From the NCBI GenBank assembly GCA_000739535.1, contig DF820472.1, forward strand, positions 124,825 to 188,824: a DNA stretch of 64,000 bases. Direction: 5' to 3'. Made by a program: the position numbers and the translations under genes. The notes beneath the pieces were generated by a model. That model worked only from the letters and a program-made list of their open reading frames with translations. It did not search any database and was not told where the DNA came from. Every line of letters starts with the position of its first letter. The first letter of the stretch is position 1. The stretch is from Candidatus Vecturithrix granuli (GTDB lineage: Bacteria; Moduliflexota; Moduliflexia; Moduliflexales; Moduliflexaceae). Positions 15,479 to 25,336 of this stretch are shown here, one piece after another.

Positions 15479-18259
15479 TCACGCAGCTTGTGAAATTTTA
15501 TTTTTTATCTCTCTCGCGCCGGATAGTACCGGCGTCAGAACTCGTTCGACAAACCGATTGCGTAATTCCCGATTATCAAGGTAAAAAAAGGTATCAAGCA
15601 CACATTTAGAAGTTTTTCTCAAATCGAGCAATTCAACCGGTTCTTCCAGTCCTGTCAGTAACAATGGTTGAACCGGGACCATAATGCTGCGAAGAATGTG
15701 AGGAATTTGTTGAAGGACGATTTTCGGATCAGAAAAATCGGCAATCACAAAACGAACGATTTGCGCAAGAGCAGTCATAATTTCAAGCCATTGGCGACTC
15801 CTGGATTTTTCAAAATCGATTTGAACCGGGATGTAGTTCTGTTTTCGCAGAGTTTCGCGCAGAATTTCAAGAACGGCTTGCCGTTCTGATGAGAATTGTC
15901 CCAGGATCAATACTGTATTTTCATGCACAGTCTCGTCGAGATCATGAACATCCTGACGCTCGAAAAGAGAAGAGATATATTGAGCTATATGCAATCCATC
16001 AGTGATAATGCTGAATCTGTCATCCTGAGAGATTTCCAGGTTATATTGATTAGTCATCCCATCGATTTTGATATTTCTAATCGCTGTTCCGTACAGGCGG
16101 CATCCTGAAAGGTCCGCATGAATCAACTCAGTTTCAGTGAAGTATGCATAACGCAGATCAGCTTCTCTAAGGTCAGTTTCTTTCAAGAGGGCGTGAGTCA
16201 AATTGGCTTTGCGAAGGTTTGCCCCACTTAAATCGGCCGCGCTGAAATCTGCATAACTCAGATTGGCACCACTCAGATCAGCCCAGCGTAAATCCGCTCT
16301 TATGAGAGATGCCTGCTGGAGCTCCACATCCTTCAAAATAGTTTCCCTCAAATCCGCATCATCCAAATTTATCTCATTTAACCTGGCGTCTTTCAGATTC
16401 GCTCCGCTCAGGTTGATTTTACTTAGATTCACGTGACTCAGATTGACTTTACTCAAATTAACTTTATCGAGTTCGACCTGATTGAGATTCGCTTCACTGA
16501 GATTCGCCCCGCTCAGATCTGCTCGACTCAGGCGGGACTGGCTTAAATTGGCCTTACAAAGATATGCTCCACTCAAATTCACATCACACAAGTTTGCTTC
16601 GCTCAAGTTTGCCCCATTGAGATTCGCCTCTTTCAGATCGGCGTTGTAAAGATTCGCCTGCCAAAACGCAGCCTCGCTGAGATTTGCCGCATTGAGATTC
16701 GCTCCACTGAGATTGGCGGATGTGAATTTGGCATTCCTTAAATCACATCCGCTGAAATTGGTTTCTCGCAAATCGGCACGGCTAAAATTCGTTCCTTGTA
16801 GATAGAGCTGACTGAGATCTGCCTTGCTCAAATACACATCGCTCAAGTTTGCCCCGCTGAGATTCGTTTCTCGCAAGTGTACATTGCTCAGAATTGCCCC
16901 CTGAAGATTGCTGGAGCTGAGGTCTGTTCCACTCAAATCTGCTCCCGTTAAATCTGCTCTACTCAAGTTGATTCCGCAAAAATTACTTTTGCTCAAATTT
17001 GCTTCCTTGAGATTGACTTGCTGGAGGTCAGCATCTTTGACATCAGTTTCACGCAGATCTACCGCGAAGAGCAGAGCGCCCTGGAGATTTACTCCACAGA
17101 GGTTTACTCCCGCCAAATCAGTGTAGCTCAGATTGGCGTCAGTCAGATTCGCCCGACTTAAATTTGCCCATTGGAGATGCGCACGTTCAAGATTTGCTCT
17201 ACTCAGATTTGCGTTTTCCAGATTCGTGCTGTTAAGATTCGCACCGCTAAAATCGGCTTTGTGTAAATTGGCTCCGGTCAGGCTTGCGCCGCTAAGATCG
17301 GCGTCACTGAAGTTGACCTCACACAAACTCACACCATCAAGCGTCACACGCTCAAGATTGGCGCCGCTGAAATCAACCTCATGAAAGATAACTTCTGTCA
17401 GGTTAACTTCACTGAGGTCTACCCCACTGAGATTGACTCCGCTGAAATTGGCTCCATTCAGGTACGCACCCCATAGATCGGCCCGGCGAAGATCTGCATC
17501 TTGCAAATTCGCTCCCCCCAGGTTTGTTCCACTGAGGTCAGCTTCCCCCAAATCCGCGCCGTTAAGATTCGCCTCGCTCAGATTAGCTCCACTCAAATTT
17601 GCTCCATTCAAATCCACTTCAGCGAGCACGACATGATACAAGGTCGCTCCCTGAAGAATGGCATTCCTGAGATTGGCCCCATTCAATCTGGCATCAGTCA
17701 GATTCGCCTCACTCAAATTTGCACCCCTGAGATCTGCTTCTTGAAGGTTGGTTCCGCTCAAATCCGTTCCCCTCAAATCTGTTCCACTCAAATCTGTACT
17801 GCTCAGATTCGCTCCGCTTAAATTGGCTCGGCTCAGATTGGTTCGACTCAAATTGGTTCGACTCAGATCGGCTTCATTCAGATTCACACTTCTGATATTA
17901 GCTTTATCCAGATTCGTTCGGCTTAGATCCACTCCTCGCAGATCGGCTTTATCAAGCGTTGCACCTCGTAAATTCGCTCCGCTCAGATTCGCTCCGCTTA
18001 AGTTCGCCTCACTGAGATCCGCTCCCCATAAATCAGCCCATTTCAGATTCGCTCGACTCAGATTGGCTTGCATGAGTTTGGTTTCCCAGAGGTCAACGCC
18101 GCTCAAGTTGGCCTCACTGAGATCAGCCCCATGCAAATCCATTCTCTCCAGATTGGCCCTGCGTAAATCAGGTCGTTCTTCGATCCCCCGCCCTTGTCGC
18201 CAGCGATTCCATGTTTCTACTCCCTGTTTCATAATCTCCAGATGTTCTTGTTTTGCCAT
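15479..18259 (-). CDS. giant pentapeptide-repeat protein with C-terminal nucleotide-fold domain
   Basis: The 926-residue protein opens with a short helical segment (KQGVETWNRWRQGRG). From about residue 30 to 720 it consists almost only of A(D/N)LxX pentapeptides: nearly 140 units, or about 34 coils of a right-handed beta-helix. The last 200 residues form a separate domain with TVLILGQFSSERQAVLE, FVIADFSDPK and VPVQPLLLTG, suggesting a Rossmann/flavodoxin or TIR-like fold found on other pentapeptide proteins. AAGGG precedes the ATG. The gene is monocistronic. Roughly 700 residues of helix is exceptionally long. Function unknown: a scaffold or a sensor with an effector tail are both possible. 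Confidence 0.9.
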   Translation of the reverse strand: MAKQEHLEIMKQGVETWNRWRQGRGIEERPDLRRANLERMDLHGADLSEANLSGVDLWETKLMQANLSRANLKWADLWGADLSEANLSGANLSGANLRGATLDKADLRGVDLSRTNLDKANIRSVNLNEADLSRTNLSRTNLSRANLSGANLSSTDLSGTDLRGTDLSGTNLQEADLRGANLSEANLTDARLNGANLRNAILQGATLYHVVLAEVDLNGANLSGANLSEANLNGADLGEADLSGTNLGGANLQDADLRRADLWGAYLNGANFSGVNLSGVDLSEVNLTEVIFHEVDFSGANLERVTLDGVSLCEVNFSDADLSGASLTGANLHKADFSGANLNSTNLENANLSRANLERAHLQWANLSRANLTDANLSYTDLAGVNLCGVNLQGALLFAVDLRETDVKDADLQQVNLKEANLSKSNFCGINLSRADLTGADLSGTDLSSSNLQGAILSNVHLRETNLSGANLSDVYLSKADLSQLYLQGTNFSRADLRETNFSGCDLRNAKFTSANLSGANLNAANLSEAAFWQANLYNADLKEANLNGANLSEANLCDVNLSGAYLCKANLSQSRLSRADLSGANLSEANLNQVELDKVNLSKVNLSHVNLSKINLSGANLKDARLNEINLDDADLRETILKDVELQQASLIRADLRWADLSGANLSYADFSAADLSGANLRKANLTHALLKETDLREADLRYAYFTETELIHADLSGCRLYGTAIRNIKIDGMTNQYNLEISQDDRFSIITDGLHIAQYISSLFERQDVHDLDETVHENTVLILGQFSSERQAVLEILRETLRKQNYIPVQIDFEKSRSRQWLEIMTALAQIVRFVIADFSDPKIVLQQIPHILRSIMVPVQPLLLTGLEEPVELLDLRKTSKCVLDTFFYLDNRELRNRFVERVLTPVLSGAREIKNKISQAA

Positions 18260-18441
18260 AGTTTACCCTTTCACTGATTTCTATTGGGCCTGTTGAACTG
18301 CGTGCGTCATCCATTGAGTTACATATACACTTCTTGCCCGATGTCAAGAAAAAACTTCCTGTAAACCATGGCTTTTACATGAATTATACGATATAGAGGA
18401 CTGTTTGTGACGACAACTATTTAAGAGGGGGTTCTGGATTG

Positions 18442-18471
18442 AAAAACCGGATTTTGCAAAACCCGGTTTTT
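18442..18471 (-). terminator. Rho-independent terminator of the aroM-like gene
   Basis: AAAAACCGG..TTTGCAAAACCCGGTTTTT forms a stem with A/T runs, 14 bases beyond the AroM stop. Confidence 0.85.
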
Positions 18472-18484
18472 GTCATCGCTGGAA

Positions 18485-19168
18485 CTAAAGCAATAATTCT
18501 CCTGTCACTTTGGCAACCAGCATATTGGAGAGTAACACGGGTTTTCCTGTCGTTTCCTGAACGAGTTCACGCATACGTCTGGTATAGCCGAAACAATGCA
18601 TAACAATGAGACTGACATCATAACGTTTGAATTGGTGCGCCGCTTCAATAATCCCCTGTTCTCCATTATGTGGGGATGCTGAGGCAAATACCGGGACAAT
18701 GCCATTACACGCCAGATTGCGTCGCATTTGCTTTTGTTGTTCTCCGGTAGGAATCATCACTCCAACAACCTGACCGGCGCTTACCAGGGCGGACACGGTA
18801 TTATCGACAATTTTTTGTGGAATGATAAATGGCACAGTGCACCGGAACGGTCGAAAATCTCCTGTACACAGGAGAATTGCGGCGGTAATACCCTCAGATA
18901 CCAGGGCATCTGCACAAGCTTGAATCCGAGGAATAAGATAGCGTCGTCCGACAATATATTGCTGTCCATCCGCCATTTTGACGACCAGGACATCATCGCC
19001 TTGATTCGGAGCCATGTGTTTGACATCCTCATGTTTTAATCCATCTAACGCGCCTGCTTCAAGAATTTCAGCCTGGTTGCCCCACAATTCTTCAAACACT
19101 GAAATAATATCTGGTCGCGGCGATTGCCCAATACTCACCATGCCAATCCTGGGCCTATTTTGACTCAT
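18485..19168 (-). CDS. AroM family protein
   Basis: The 227-residue protein begins RIGMVSIGQSPRPDI, the hallmark of the AroM family, followed by EAGALDGL and later LIVMHCFGYTRRMRE and GKPVLLSNML. AroM is conserved next to aroL in enterobacteria but has no assigned reaction. Its fold resembles Asp/Glu racemases, and the conserved Cys in MHCFGY would suit that. GGGGG upstream supports the start. It is followed by its own terminator. Confidence 0.88.
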   Translation of the reverse strand: MSQNRPRIGMVSIGQSPRPDIISVFEELWGNQAEILEAGALDGLKHEDVKHMAPNQGDDVLVVKMADGQQYIVGRRYLIPRIQACADALVSEGITAAILLCTGDFRPFRCTVPFIIPQKIVDNTVSALVSAGQVVGVMIPTGEQQKQMRRNLACNGIVPVFASASPHNGEQGIIEAAHQFKRYDVSLIVMHCFGYTRRMRELVQETTGKPVLLSNMLVAKVTGELLL

Positions 19169-19486
19169 GTATTTGCCCCCTATATAGCATAATCAATAAT
19201 TTTACCACCGTTATGTTTACCCTTTGATTAAAATCTTACTTATCCTTGATTCTTGTAGTTTCCTGTACTTTCTTATTTAGACACCTTGTCAATATCCAGG
19301 TTAAATTTTTCAGAGAGGAAATTCCATGAAGTAGCGTCAATTAGAGGCCGATAGATCTTCTCTCTTCAAAACACTTATGATATCTTGAGTTTTGAGAATT
19401 GTCAAGTAGGAAAATATCAACATGCAGGTCATTGAACGGTGAATCCGCTCAATGACCCACACATGAGATCGTGGAAAGCAGTAAAA
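19169..19486. other. intergenic region with single R1 arm and terminator-like hairpin
   Basis: No gene is seen. At 19249-19261 the sequence CTTGTAGTTT matches one arm of family R1. The stem GGTCATTGAACGG / CCGCTCAATGACC (19427-19457) is placed to end htpX transcription, although no T run follows. Confidence 0.55.
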
Positions 19487-20338
19487 TTACTCTGCTAACC
19501 GCTGTAAACGGGCAATACGTTCCTCCGTGGAAGGATGAGTACTAAATAATGAAGCCAACCCTTTCGTTGAAAAGGGCTTCACAATAAACAGATGCGCTGT
19601 GGCATTATGCGAGGGGGTTGGCGTCATGGGGAACCGGTGAACGCCTTCATGTAATTTTTGCAATGCTCTGGCCAGAGACAACGGCTGCCCGCTGATTTCA
19701 GCCCCGGCGGCGTCAGCCATAAATTCACGTGAGCGTGAAATGGCAAGTTGAATAAGCGTTGCGGTAATCGGAGCGATAATCGCCATGACGAGCAACCCTA
19801 CAATCCCTCCACCTTCATCATCATCACGTCCGCTAGTCCCAAAGATCGCGCCCCAACGAGCCATATACGCTAAAAATGAAATCGCAGAAGCAAAGGTGGC
19901 GGCAATGGTTTGAATGAGAATATCCCGATTCTTGACATGGGCAAGCTCGTGCCCGATTACGCCGCTTAATTCATCTCTGGAAAGTATTCTCATAATACCT
20001 TGCGTCACGGCAACAGCGGCATGATCTGGATTTCTTCCAGTCGCAAATGCATTCGGAGTATCTGTTGGAATAATATACACGCGCGGCATCGGAAGCCCGG
20101 CTCTTTCTGCAAGCTGATGCACAATCCCGTGCAATTCCGGGGCTTCGGACGCCGACACTTCCTGCGCGCGATACATGCTTAACACCAATTTATCGCTAAA
20201 CCAATAAGAAAAAAAATTCATGCCCATCGCAAAGATAAAGGCGACGATCACGCCTTGATCGCCAGCAACCATGCCTCCTACAAGCATCAACAAACCGGCT
20301 AAACCGGCCATCAACACAACAGTTTTCACTGAGTTCAT
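19487..20338 (-). CDS. htpX: zinc metalloprotease HtpX
   Basis: HtpX is an inner-membrane, heat-shock-linked protease that degrades damaged membrane proteins. The 283 residues show two N-terminal helices (about 5-40), [17 protein letters not shown], the zinc motif [10 protein letters not shown], two further helices, and [12 protein letters not shown] with the third ligand Glu, then the C-terminal [16 protein letters not shown]. The ATG at 20338 follows GGAGG. The upstream in-frame ATG (20371) has no ribosome-binding site. A Gly-Asp loop (GRDDDEGGG) is typical. Confidence 0.93.
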   Translation of the reverse strand: MNSVKTVVLMAGLAGLLMLVGGMVAGDQGVIVAFIFAMGMNFFSYWFSDKLVLSMYRAQEVSASEAPELHGIVHQLAERAGLPMPRVYIIPTDTPNAFATGRNPDHAAVAVTQGIMRILSRDELSGVIGHELAHVKNRDILIQTIAATFASAISFLAYMARWGAIFGTSGRDDDEGGGIVGLLVMAIIAPITATLIQLAISRSREFMADAAGAEISGQPLSLARALQKLHEGVHRFPMTPTPSHNATAHLFIVKPFSTKGLASLFSTHPSTEERIARLQRLAE

Positions 20339-20498
20339 ACTATTTATCCTCCATTTGCAAAGAAACATCAAGTTTTTTCAAAAAACTTGATGTGAACGTA
20401 TTCTTCTAAAAAACTAAAAATAGTTTGGACACCTTTGTAAAATATATCAGATCGGCGTTTTGTCAAGTTCCCGACCTGTGACATTTTTATCCGTTCTT

Positions 20499-21203
20499 CT
20501 ATAGAACATGCTGATACCACAAATCCGGAAGTTGGCACTGTGGGCACTGACGCTTAAATTGTTCGATTTTGCGCACGCTGACGCTGACAGGCGTTTTTTT
20601 GCACGATAGCTTTCTTAAATGTGGTAAAGCCATAAGCGGCTCCAGGTTCGTGACTTTAGTATAGCTGCAATCCACTTCGGTTAAATGGTTTAAATTTCGT
20701 AGTGGTTCAAGATCAGCAATATCGTTCCCGCCGCAATTTAAAATCTGAAGATTGACGAGGCTGCGAAGCGGTTCCAGGCTGGTAATACGAGTTCCGGCGC
20801 AGTCCAGAACTTCTAATTGTGGAAGGTTATGGAGCGGTTCTAAATCTTTTATAAGAGTGGCATAACATTTTAAAACTTTCAGATGGGTTAAATTCCGTAA
20901 AGGCTCCAGGCTGGTAATCTGGGTTTCAGAACAGCCGAGAATCTGCAAATTCGTTAGATGTTCGAGGGGTTCAAGACTTGTGATAGCAGTTTCAAAACAA
21001 CCTAAAATTTGCAGCTTTGTTAAGGCCCGCAAGGGTTCTAATGTTGTGATGTTGGTTGCTCCACAATGAAGCTCTTCTAAATTCACGAGCTTCTGTAGTT
21101 CCTGATTATCTGGTTCCTGAACAAGCTGATGGCCAATAACGGTTTCAAAAATCCGTTTCCATTCTTCGTCTAACACTTCCCACCAGGCGCGTAATGTTCT
21201 CAT
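20499..21203 (-). CDS. leucine-rich repeat protein
   Basis: The 234-residue protein starts MRTLRAWWEVLDEEWKRIF, a helical cap common before bacterial SDS22-like repeats. It then has about seven 22-residue LRRs of the pattern L-x-x-L-x-x-L-x-C-x-x-T-x-I-x-x-L-E-P-L-R. The Cys in each repeat (LGCFET, LGCSET, LKCYAT, LDCAGT, LNCGGN, VDCSYT) forms a ladder. The C-terminus has CPQCQ. The start at 21203 avoids overlap with fmt, whose stop is at 21221. No signal peptide, so probably a cytoplasmic protein-binding scaffold. Horizontal exchange is possible. Confidence 0.82.
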   Translation of the reverse strand: MRTLRAWWEVLDEEWKRIFETVIGHQLVQEPDNQELQKLVNLEELHCGATNITTLEPLRALTKLQILGCFETAITSLEPLEHLTNLQILGCSETQITSLEPLRNLTHLKVLKCYATLIKDLEPLHNLPQLEVLDCAGTRITSLEPLRSLVNLQILNCGGNDIADLEPLRNLNHLTEVDCSYTKVTNLEPLMALPHLRKLSCKKTPVSVSVRKIEQFKRQCPQCQLPDLWYQHVL

Positions 21204-21220
21204 ACCTATTTTTCCTTGAG

Positions 21221-22165
21221 TTATATTCCCAGATGATCCCCAATTGTCAGGTGATATCCTCGGCAGAAATCGCTGCAATTCATGGGGCTCTTATTCTGAG
21301 GTTGAATCTGTAAAATGCGAAGACAGCCACCCCCTGTTGATACAAGCGGACCAGAGAATTTATTCATATCAATCACGGTTCCGGGAATCGAAGCTGACAG
21401 AGCAGCCGGGCAGCTTTCCTGTTGGACCTTTAACAGTTTGACCATACATCCCTGATAAGTGGTAAACGCTCCTGGCCAGGGATATAAGCCTCTCACTTTC
21501 CGGGCAATTGTCGCCGCGCTTTCCTGCCAGTGAATTTCCCCATCTTCTTTTTTTAGCATCGGCGCGTAGGTCGCAGCATCATGGTTTTGGGGAAGGCGCT
21601 GTAATGAGCCGGTTTCCAGATGCTGCAGGGTGTCTAACAAAGTTTGTGCGCCCAGCTCTGCGAGTTTATCGTGCAGTGTTCCGGCAGTATCATCCTCTTG
21701 AATAGGAAGCGTGCGTTGTAAGAGCATATCGCCCGTATCCATGCCTTTATCCATGAACATGGTCGTAACGCCGGTTTCGGTTTCGCCGCGAAGAATTGCC
21801 CAGTGAATAGGAGCGGCGCCTCGATATTTCGGTAAAAGTGAGGCATGCACATTGATGCAGCCATGAGATGGAATTTGGAGAATGGATTCCGGCAAAATTT
21901 GTCCATAAGCGACCACGATAATCACATCCGGATCAAACTCTCGCAAAGTATGCACCATTTCTTGAGACCGAACTTTTTCAGGTTGCAGCACCGGAATGTG
22001 GCACTGCACTGCCAGAAGTTTTACCGGCGGCGCAATAATTTGTTTTCCCCGCCCTTTCTCACGATCCGGCTGTGTCACCACGGCCTGAAGTTCATAGTGA
22101 TGTTCGATTAATGCTCGCAGCGTAGGCGTTGCGAAATCAGGCGTTCCCATGAATATGATCTTCAT
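21221..22165 (-). CDS. fmt: methionyl-tRNA formyltransferase
   Basis: Fmt formylates initiator Met-tRNA using 10-formyl-THF. The 314-residue protein shows IIFMGTPDFATPTL, VVTQPDREKGRGK, VVAYGQILPESIL, INVHASLLPKYRGAAPI (formyl-transfer motif with Asn, His and SLLPxxRG) and, in the C-domain, GLYPWPGAFT and KLLK. Length is normal. The common partner def is not adjacent. The LRR gene follows 17 bases downstream. Confidence 0.95.
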   Translation of the reverse strand: MKIIFMGTPDFATPTLRALIEHHYELQAVVTQPDREKGRGKQIIAPPVKLLAVQCHIPVLQPEKVRSQEMVHTLREFDPDVIIVVAYGQILPESILQIPSHGCINVHASLLPKYRGAAPIHWAILRGETETGVTTMFMDKGMDTGDMLLQRTLPIQEDDTAGTLHDKLAELGAQTLLDTLQHLETGSLQRLPQNHDAATYAPMLKKEDGEIHWQESAATIARKVRGLYPWPGAFTTYQGCMVKLLKVQQESCPAALSASIPGTVIDMNKFSGPLVSTGGGCLRILQIQPQNKSPMNCSDFCRGYHLTIGDHLGI

Positions 22166-22292
22166 TTTATGGCTTTCTCCGGGAATAGAAAGATAGTAAC
22201 TATTTTTTCACCAGACCAATGAACATTTATCATATAAACATGCAACACACATACCCCCTAAAACAGTTGAGAAAGTCAAGGAATAAAATAAC

Positions 22293-22670
22293 TTATTCCT
22301 TTTTCTTAAACACGATTTTTTTCTTCTGACCAGGACAATGGCAAATGGTATATTCTTCCTGGGGAATCTGAAAAATCTCTTGTGACGTAAATCTCTTGTG
22401 AATTATTTCTGCAAATTGAGGAAACCAAGAGGAAAAAATCGTCAACCAGTCAAGCTCATTGAAATAATCCGTGAGTTGTTTTTGGTGAAAGGCGATCTCT
22501 TTATTATTCAGTCCGAGGAGATCAACCGTATGGCGTTTTCCAAAATAGCGGATGGCCCCGGCGTCATTTACAACGATTTTGGCATCAGAGGGAACATGTT
22601 CGTTAATCCAGACTCCTGCCTTCATATTAATCAGATAAATCGCCCGGGAATACGCAATGAATCCAGGCAT
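22293..22670 (-). pseudogene. C-terminal remnant of a membrane glycosyltransferase
   Basis: The 125 residues contain NMKAGVWINEHVPSDAKIVV, then NDAGAIRYFGKR and VDLLGLNN. This is the periplasmic C-terminal segment typical of GT39/ArnT-like polyprenol sugar transferases, which normally follows about ten membrane helices. No membrane helices or catalytic loop precede it. The frame is closed by a TAG at 22719-22721 and the upstream sequence has no homologous continuation. I read it as a decayed gene. A small genuine protein is unlikely. Confidence 0.6.
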
Positions 22671-22876
22671 CGTCGAGCGGAAAGAAATCCAGACAGGAAA
22701 TATCTGTAATGAAAAATCCTAATCCACAGATGAACAAGAACACAGGGAGCATGGAAACAAAAGATGCGGATCGAATGTGTTTGGCGAAATAGTGTAAATT
22801 CAAATTAATAAATTATGATGAGGGTTGGGAGTTCTCACGCAGCAAGAACATGAGAACTCTTTAAAAACAAACAATC

Positions 22877-24094
22877 TTAAGCTGATAATACAGCCTTGAA
22901 TCCCGTAATCGCCCAGTCAACTTCCTGTTTTGTGATAATCAATGGGGGAGCAATTCGAATAATATGATGGTGCGTTTCTTTGCACAAAATATGATGCTCT
23001 TTCTGAAGCTTTTCGCAGAATCGCCTTGCACCGCCGGCCTTTTCAGTCAATTCAATCCCGATCCACAAACCTTTGCCGCGATATTCTTTCACATAAGGGC
23101 TTTTAATTTTGCGAAGTTCTTCCAGAAAATATTGCCCCATTTTCTGAGAATTTTCAGGCAATTTTTCGTCAATAACCACTTTAATCGCTTCCAATGCTAC
23201 TGCCGAGCAAAATGGATTACCACCGAAGGTGCTGCCGTGATCACCGGGTTTCAGGACGCTCATCACGTTATCATCGGCAACTACTGCGCTGATCGGATAG
23301 CCCCCGCCCATGGCTTTTGCCAGAATATACATATCAGGCGTTACATTTTCCCAATCGCAGGCAAACATTTTGCCGGTACGGCCAAAGCCGGACTGGATAC
23401 AATCGGCAATAAAAAGCACATTATTATCTTTACATACGTTGTAAGCCTGTTTTAAAAAGCCTTCAGGCGGGAAGATTACTCCGGCTTCACCCTGCCCTGG
23501 TTCGGTCATAAACGCCACGGTATTTTCATCAATGGCATTTTTCAACGCCTTGATGTCGCCATACGGGATAATCTCAAACCCAGGGGCAAATGGACCAAAA
23601 CCATCTCTGTATTGGGCTTCGGTTGAGAAGCCAACAATCGCGATGGTTCGCCCGTGGAAATTATCGGCAGAAATAATAATTTTGGCTTGATTATCGGCCA
23701 CGCCTTTGACTTTATAGCCCCATTTACGAGCCACTTTAATCGCCGATTCAACAGCTTCTGCCCCGGTGTTCATCAGCAGCACTTTCTCTTTGCCGCACAC
23801 CTGAGAAAGCAATTGGCACAAATCTGCCATCGGACTGTTTAAAAAAGCCCGTGAAGTTACCGTCACGCCCGTCGCAATCTGACGCAAAGCCGCTCCCACA
23901 ATGCGAGGATGGTTATAGCCCTGATTCAATGCGCCATACGATGAGAGGCAATCCAGATATTTATGCGCATCCTGACGGCCAGGTTCAGTCCACACCCAGC
24001 ATCCCTGGGCTTCAACGATATTGACCGGAAGCGGGGCATAATTTCTGGCGGCATATTTGTCCATAAGCTGTTGTACTCGTTCTAATTCTGTCAT
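22877..24094 (-). CDS. rocD: class III aminotransferase, ornithine--oxo-acid transaminase type
   Basis: This PLP enzyme (405 residues) matches ornithine delta-aminotransferase: LDCLSSYGALNQGYNHPRI-like start, MNTGAEAVESAIK, HGRTIAIVGFS, TEPGQGEAGVI, FIADCIQSGFGRTGK and AKAMGGGYPISAV with the Schiff-base Lys. It would convert ornithine and 2-oxoglutarate to glutamate semialdehyde and glutamate. The canonical DEIQ is DCIQ here (Asp to PLP kept, Glu replaced by Cys), and EPIQGE is EPGQGE. Substrate could therefore differ from ornithine. Monocistronic, no arginine genes adjacent. Confidence 0.85.
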   Translation of the reverse strand: MTELERVQQLMDKYAARNYAPLPVNIVEAQGCWVWTEPGRQDAHKYLDCLSSYGALNQGYNHPRIVGAALRQIATGVTVTSRAFLNSPMADLCQLLSQVCGKEKVLLMNTGAEAVESAIKVARKWGYKVKGVADNQAKIIISADNFHGRTIAIVGFSTEAQYRDGFGPFAPGFEIIPYGDIKALKNAIDENTVAFMTEPGQGEAGVIFPPEGFLKQAYNVCKDNNVLFIADCIQSGFGRTGKMFACDWENVTPDMYILAKAMGGGYPISAVVADDNVMSVLKPGDHGSTFGGNPFCSAVALEAIKVVIDEKLPENSQKMGQYFLEELRKIKSPYVKEYRGKGLWIGIELTEKAGGARRFCEKLQKEHHILCKETHHHIIRIAPPLIITKQEVDWAITGFKAVLSA

Positions 24095-24359
24095 GATGTT
24101 CTCCTTCTTTAATAAATACGGTCGTCAAATTTTATCAATAAAAACATATCATCTTCTCTGACTGCCTGCTTTTTTCCGAATGCGTATTACACAAAAATGT
24201 CAAGAGAAATTTTGAAGAAATCCTCTGATACAGGATTTTTGTATAACGCCGCCTTATTTCTCTTGACAGAATATAGAATAAGGATAGACCTTATGTGGAA
24301 ACATTTCAGGATATTTCCAGAGGAAAAGACACACCTTTCAATTGAGACAAGAGGGAATT

Positions 24360-25244
24360 ATGCCGACTGTCAAACATGCTTCGATCATCAAAAAAGATCA
24401 AGATGTACACGAACAGCGTTTCGAGATCGATATTGGAAGCACGCCTGAGTATGCCGATCAAATGCCGCGTTCACAAGCCGGTTTACGGGTGACAGAGGAA
24501 GAATTCTGGCAGACGTATTACCATGAGTCTGATATTATCTATGAATGGAACAACGGCATCTTAGAGGAAAAACCGATGGCAGATTACCTGAGTTTTAAAA
24601 TGTATCGATGGTTTTTGAAACTCCTGGAAGAATTCTTACGCGCGTTTCCGATAGCAAAAATGATCGGCCTGGAGATAGGTTTTCGTCTGGCCCTGCCTGA
24701 AAAAACAAGCATCCGCAGACCTGATTTGGCGATTATTCTTCATGCCAATCCTGTTGATATTGAAGATGAGGAGTGTACCTATCGCGGAATTTTCGATCTC
24801 TGTATCGAATTCTTGTCAGATTCGAAACCGCAAGATGTGACGCGCGACACGGTGGTCAAGAAACTGGAATATTGCCAGGCCGGGGTAAGAGAATATTTCA
24901 TTTTAGATCGCAAAGGCAGAGAAACCGCATTTTACAGGCTGGATAGACATGGAAAATACGTCCCTCTTCCTCAATTGCCCAACGGGATTATCCGTTCCGA
25001 TGTGTTAACCGGTTTCCAATTTCGGGTTGCCGACCTGTATAACACCCCTGAATTGCTCGAACTTGTCAATGACCCCATATATCGCTCATACATTCTACGG
25101 GAATATCAAGCCGAACGACAACACGCTGACGCCGAACGACAACGCGCTGACGCCGCACGACAACGCGCTGAGGCCGAGCAGCAGGAAAAATTAAAATTTG
25201 CGGCGAAACTCCGAGAGCTTGGAATAGACCCAAAGTCGTTGTAG
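24360..25244 (+). CDS. Uma2 family (DUF820) endonuclease-like protein
   Basis: The 294-residue protein has the PD-(D/E)XK-like Uma2 core: an N-terminal E-E-F-W-x-x-Y segment, RRPDLAIIL (Asp), LCIEFLSDSKPQDVTRD (Glu) and VVKKLEYCQAGVREYFILD (Lys). It ends in an Ala/Arg/Gln-rich helix of three near-identical 7-residue units, encoded by a 21-bp repeat at 25110-25172, then FAAKLRELGIDPKSL, the usual family tail. AGAGGG precedes the ATG at 24360. A possible promoter region with TTGACA (24264) lies upstream. Targets are unknown. The family is expanded in cyanobacteria and similar genomes. Confidence 0.87.
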   Translation: MPTVKHASIIKKDQDVHEQRFEIDIGSTPEYADQMPRSQAGLRVTEEEFWQTYYHESDIIYEWNNGILEEKPMADYLSFKMYRWFLKLLEEFLRAFPIAKMIGLEIGFRLALPEKTSIRRPDLAIILHANPVDIEDEECTYRGIFDLCIEFLSDSKPQDVTRDTVVKKLEYCQAGVREYFILDRKGRETAFYRLDRHGKYVPLPQLPNGIIRSDVLTGFQFRVADLYNTPELLELVNDPIYRSYILREYQAERQHADAERQRADAARQRAEAEQQEKLKFAAKLRELGIDPKSL

Positions 25245-25336
25245 CCCATTTTCCCCTTATCAAAGAGTTATGATGTTGGTAGTCACAGCATCATTCTTTT
25301 TTCCCCGCTCAAGCTAGGACTACGAACGTATACAAA

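Noticed and set aside
16908..18296. Several long plus-strand frames rich in Arg, Leu, Ala and Ser
   Set aside because: Antisense reading of pentapeptide-repeat DNA, which stays open because of its 15-base period.
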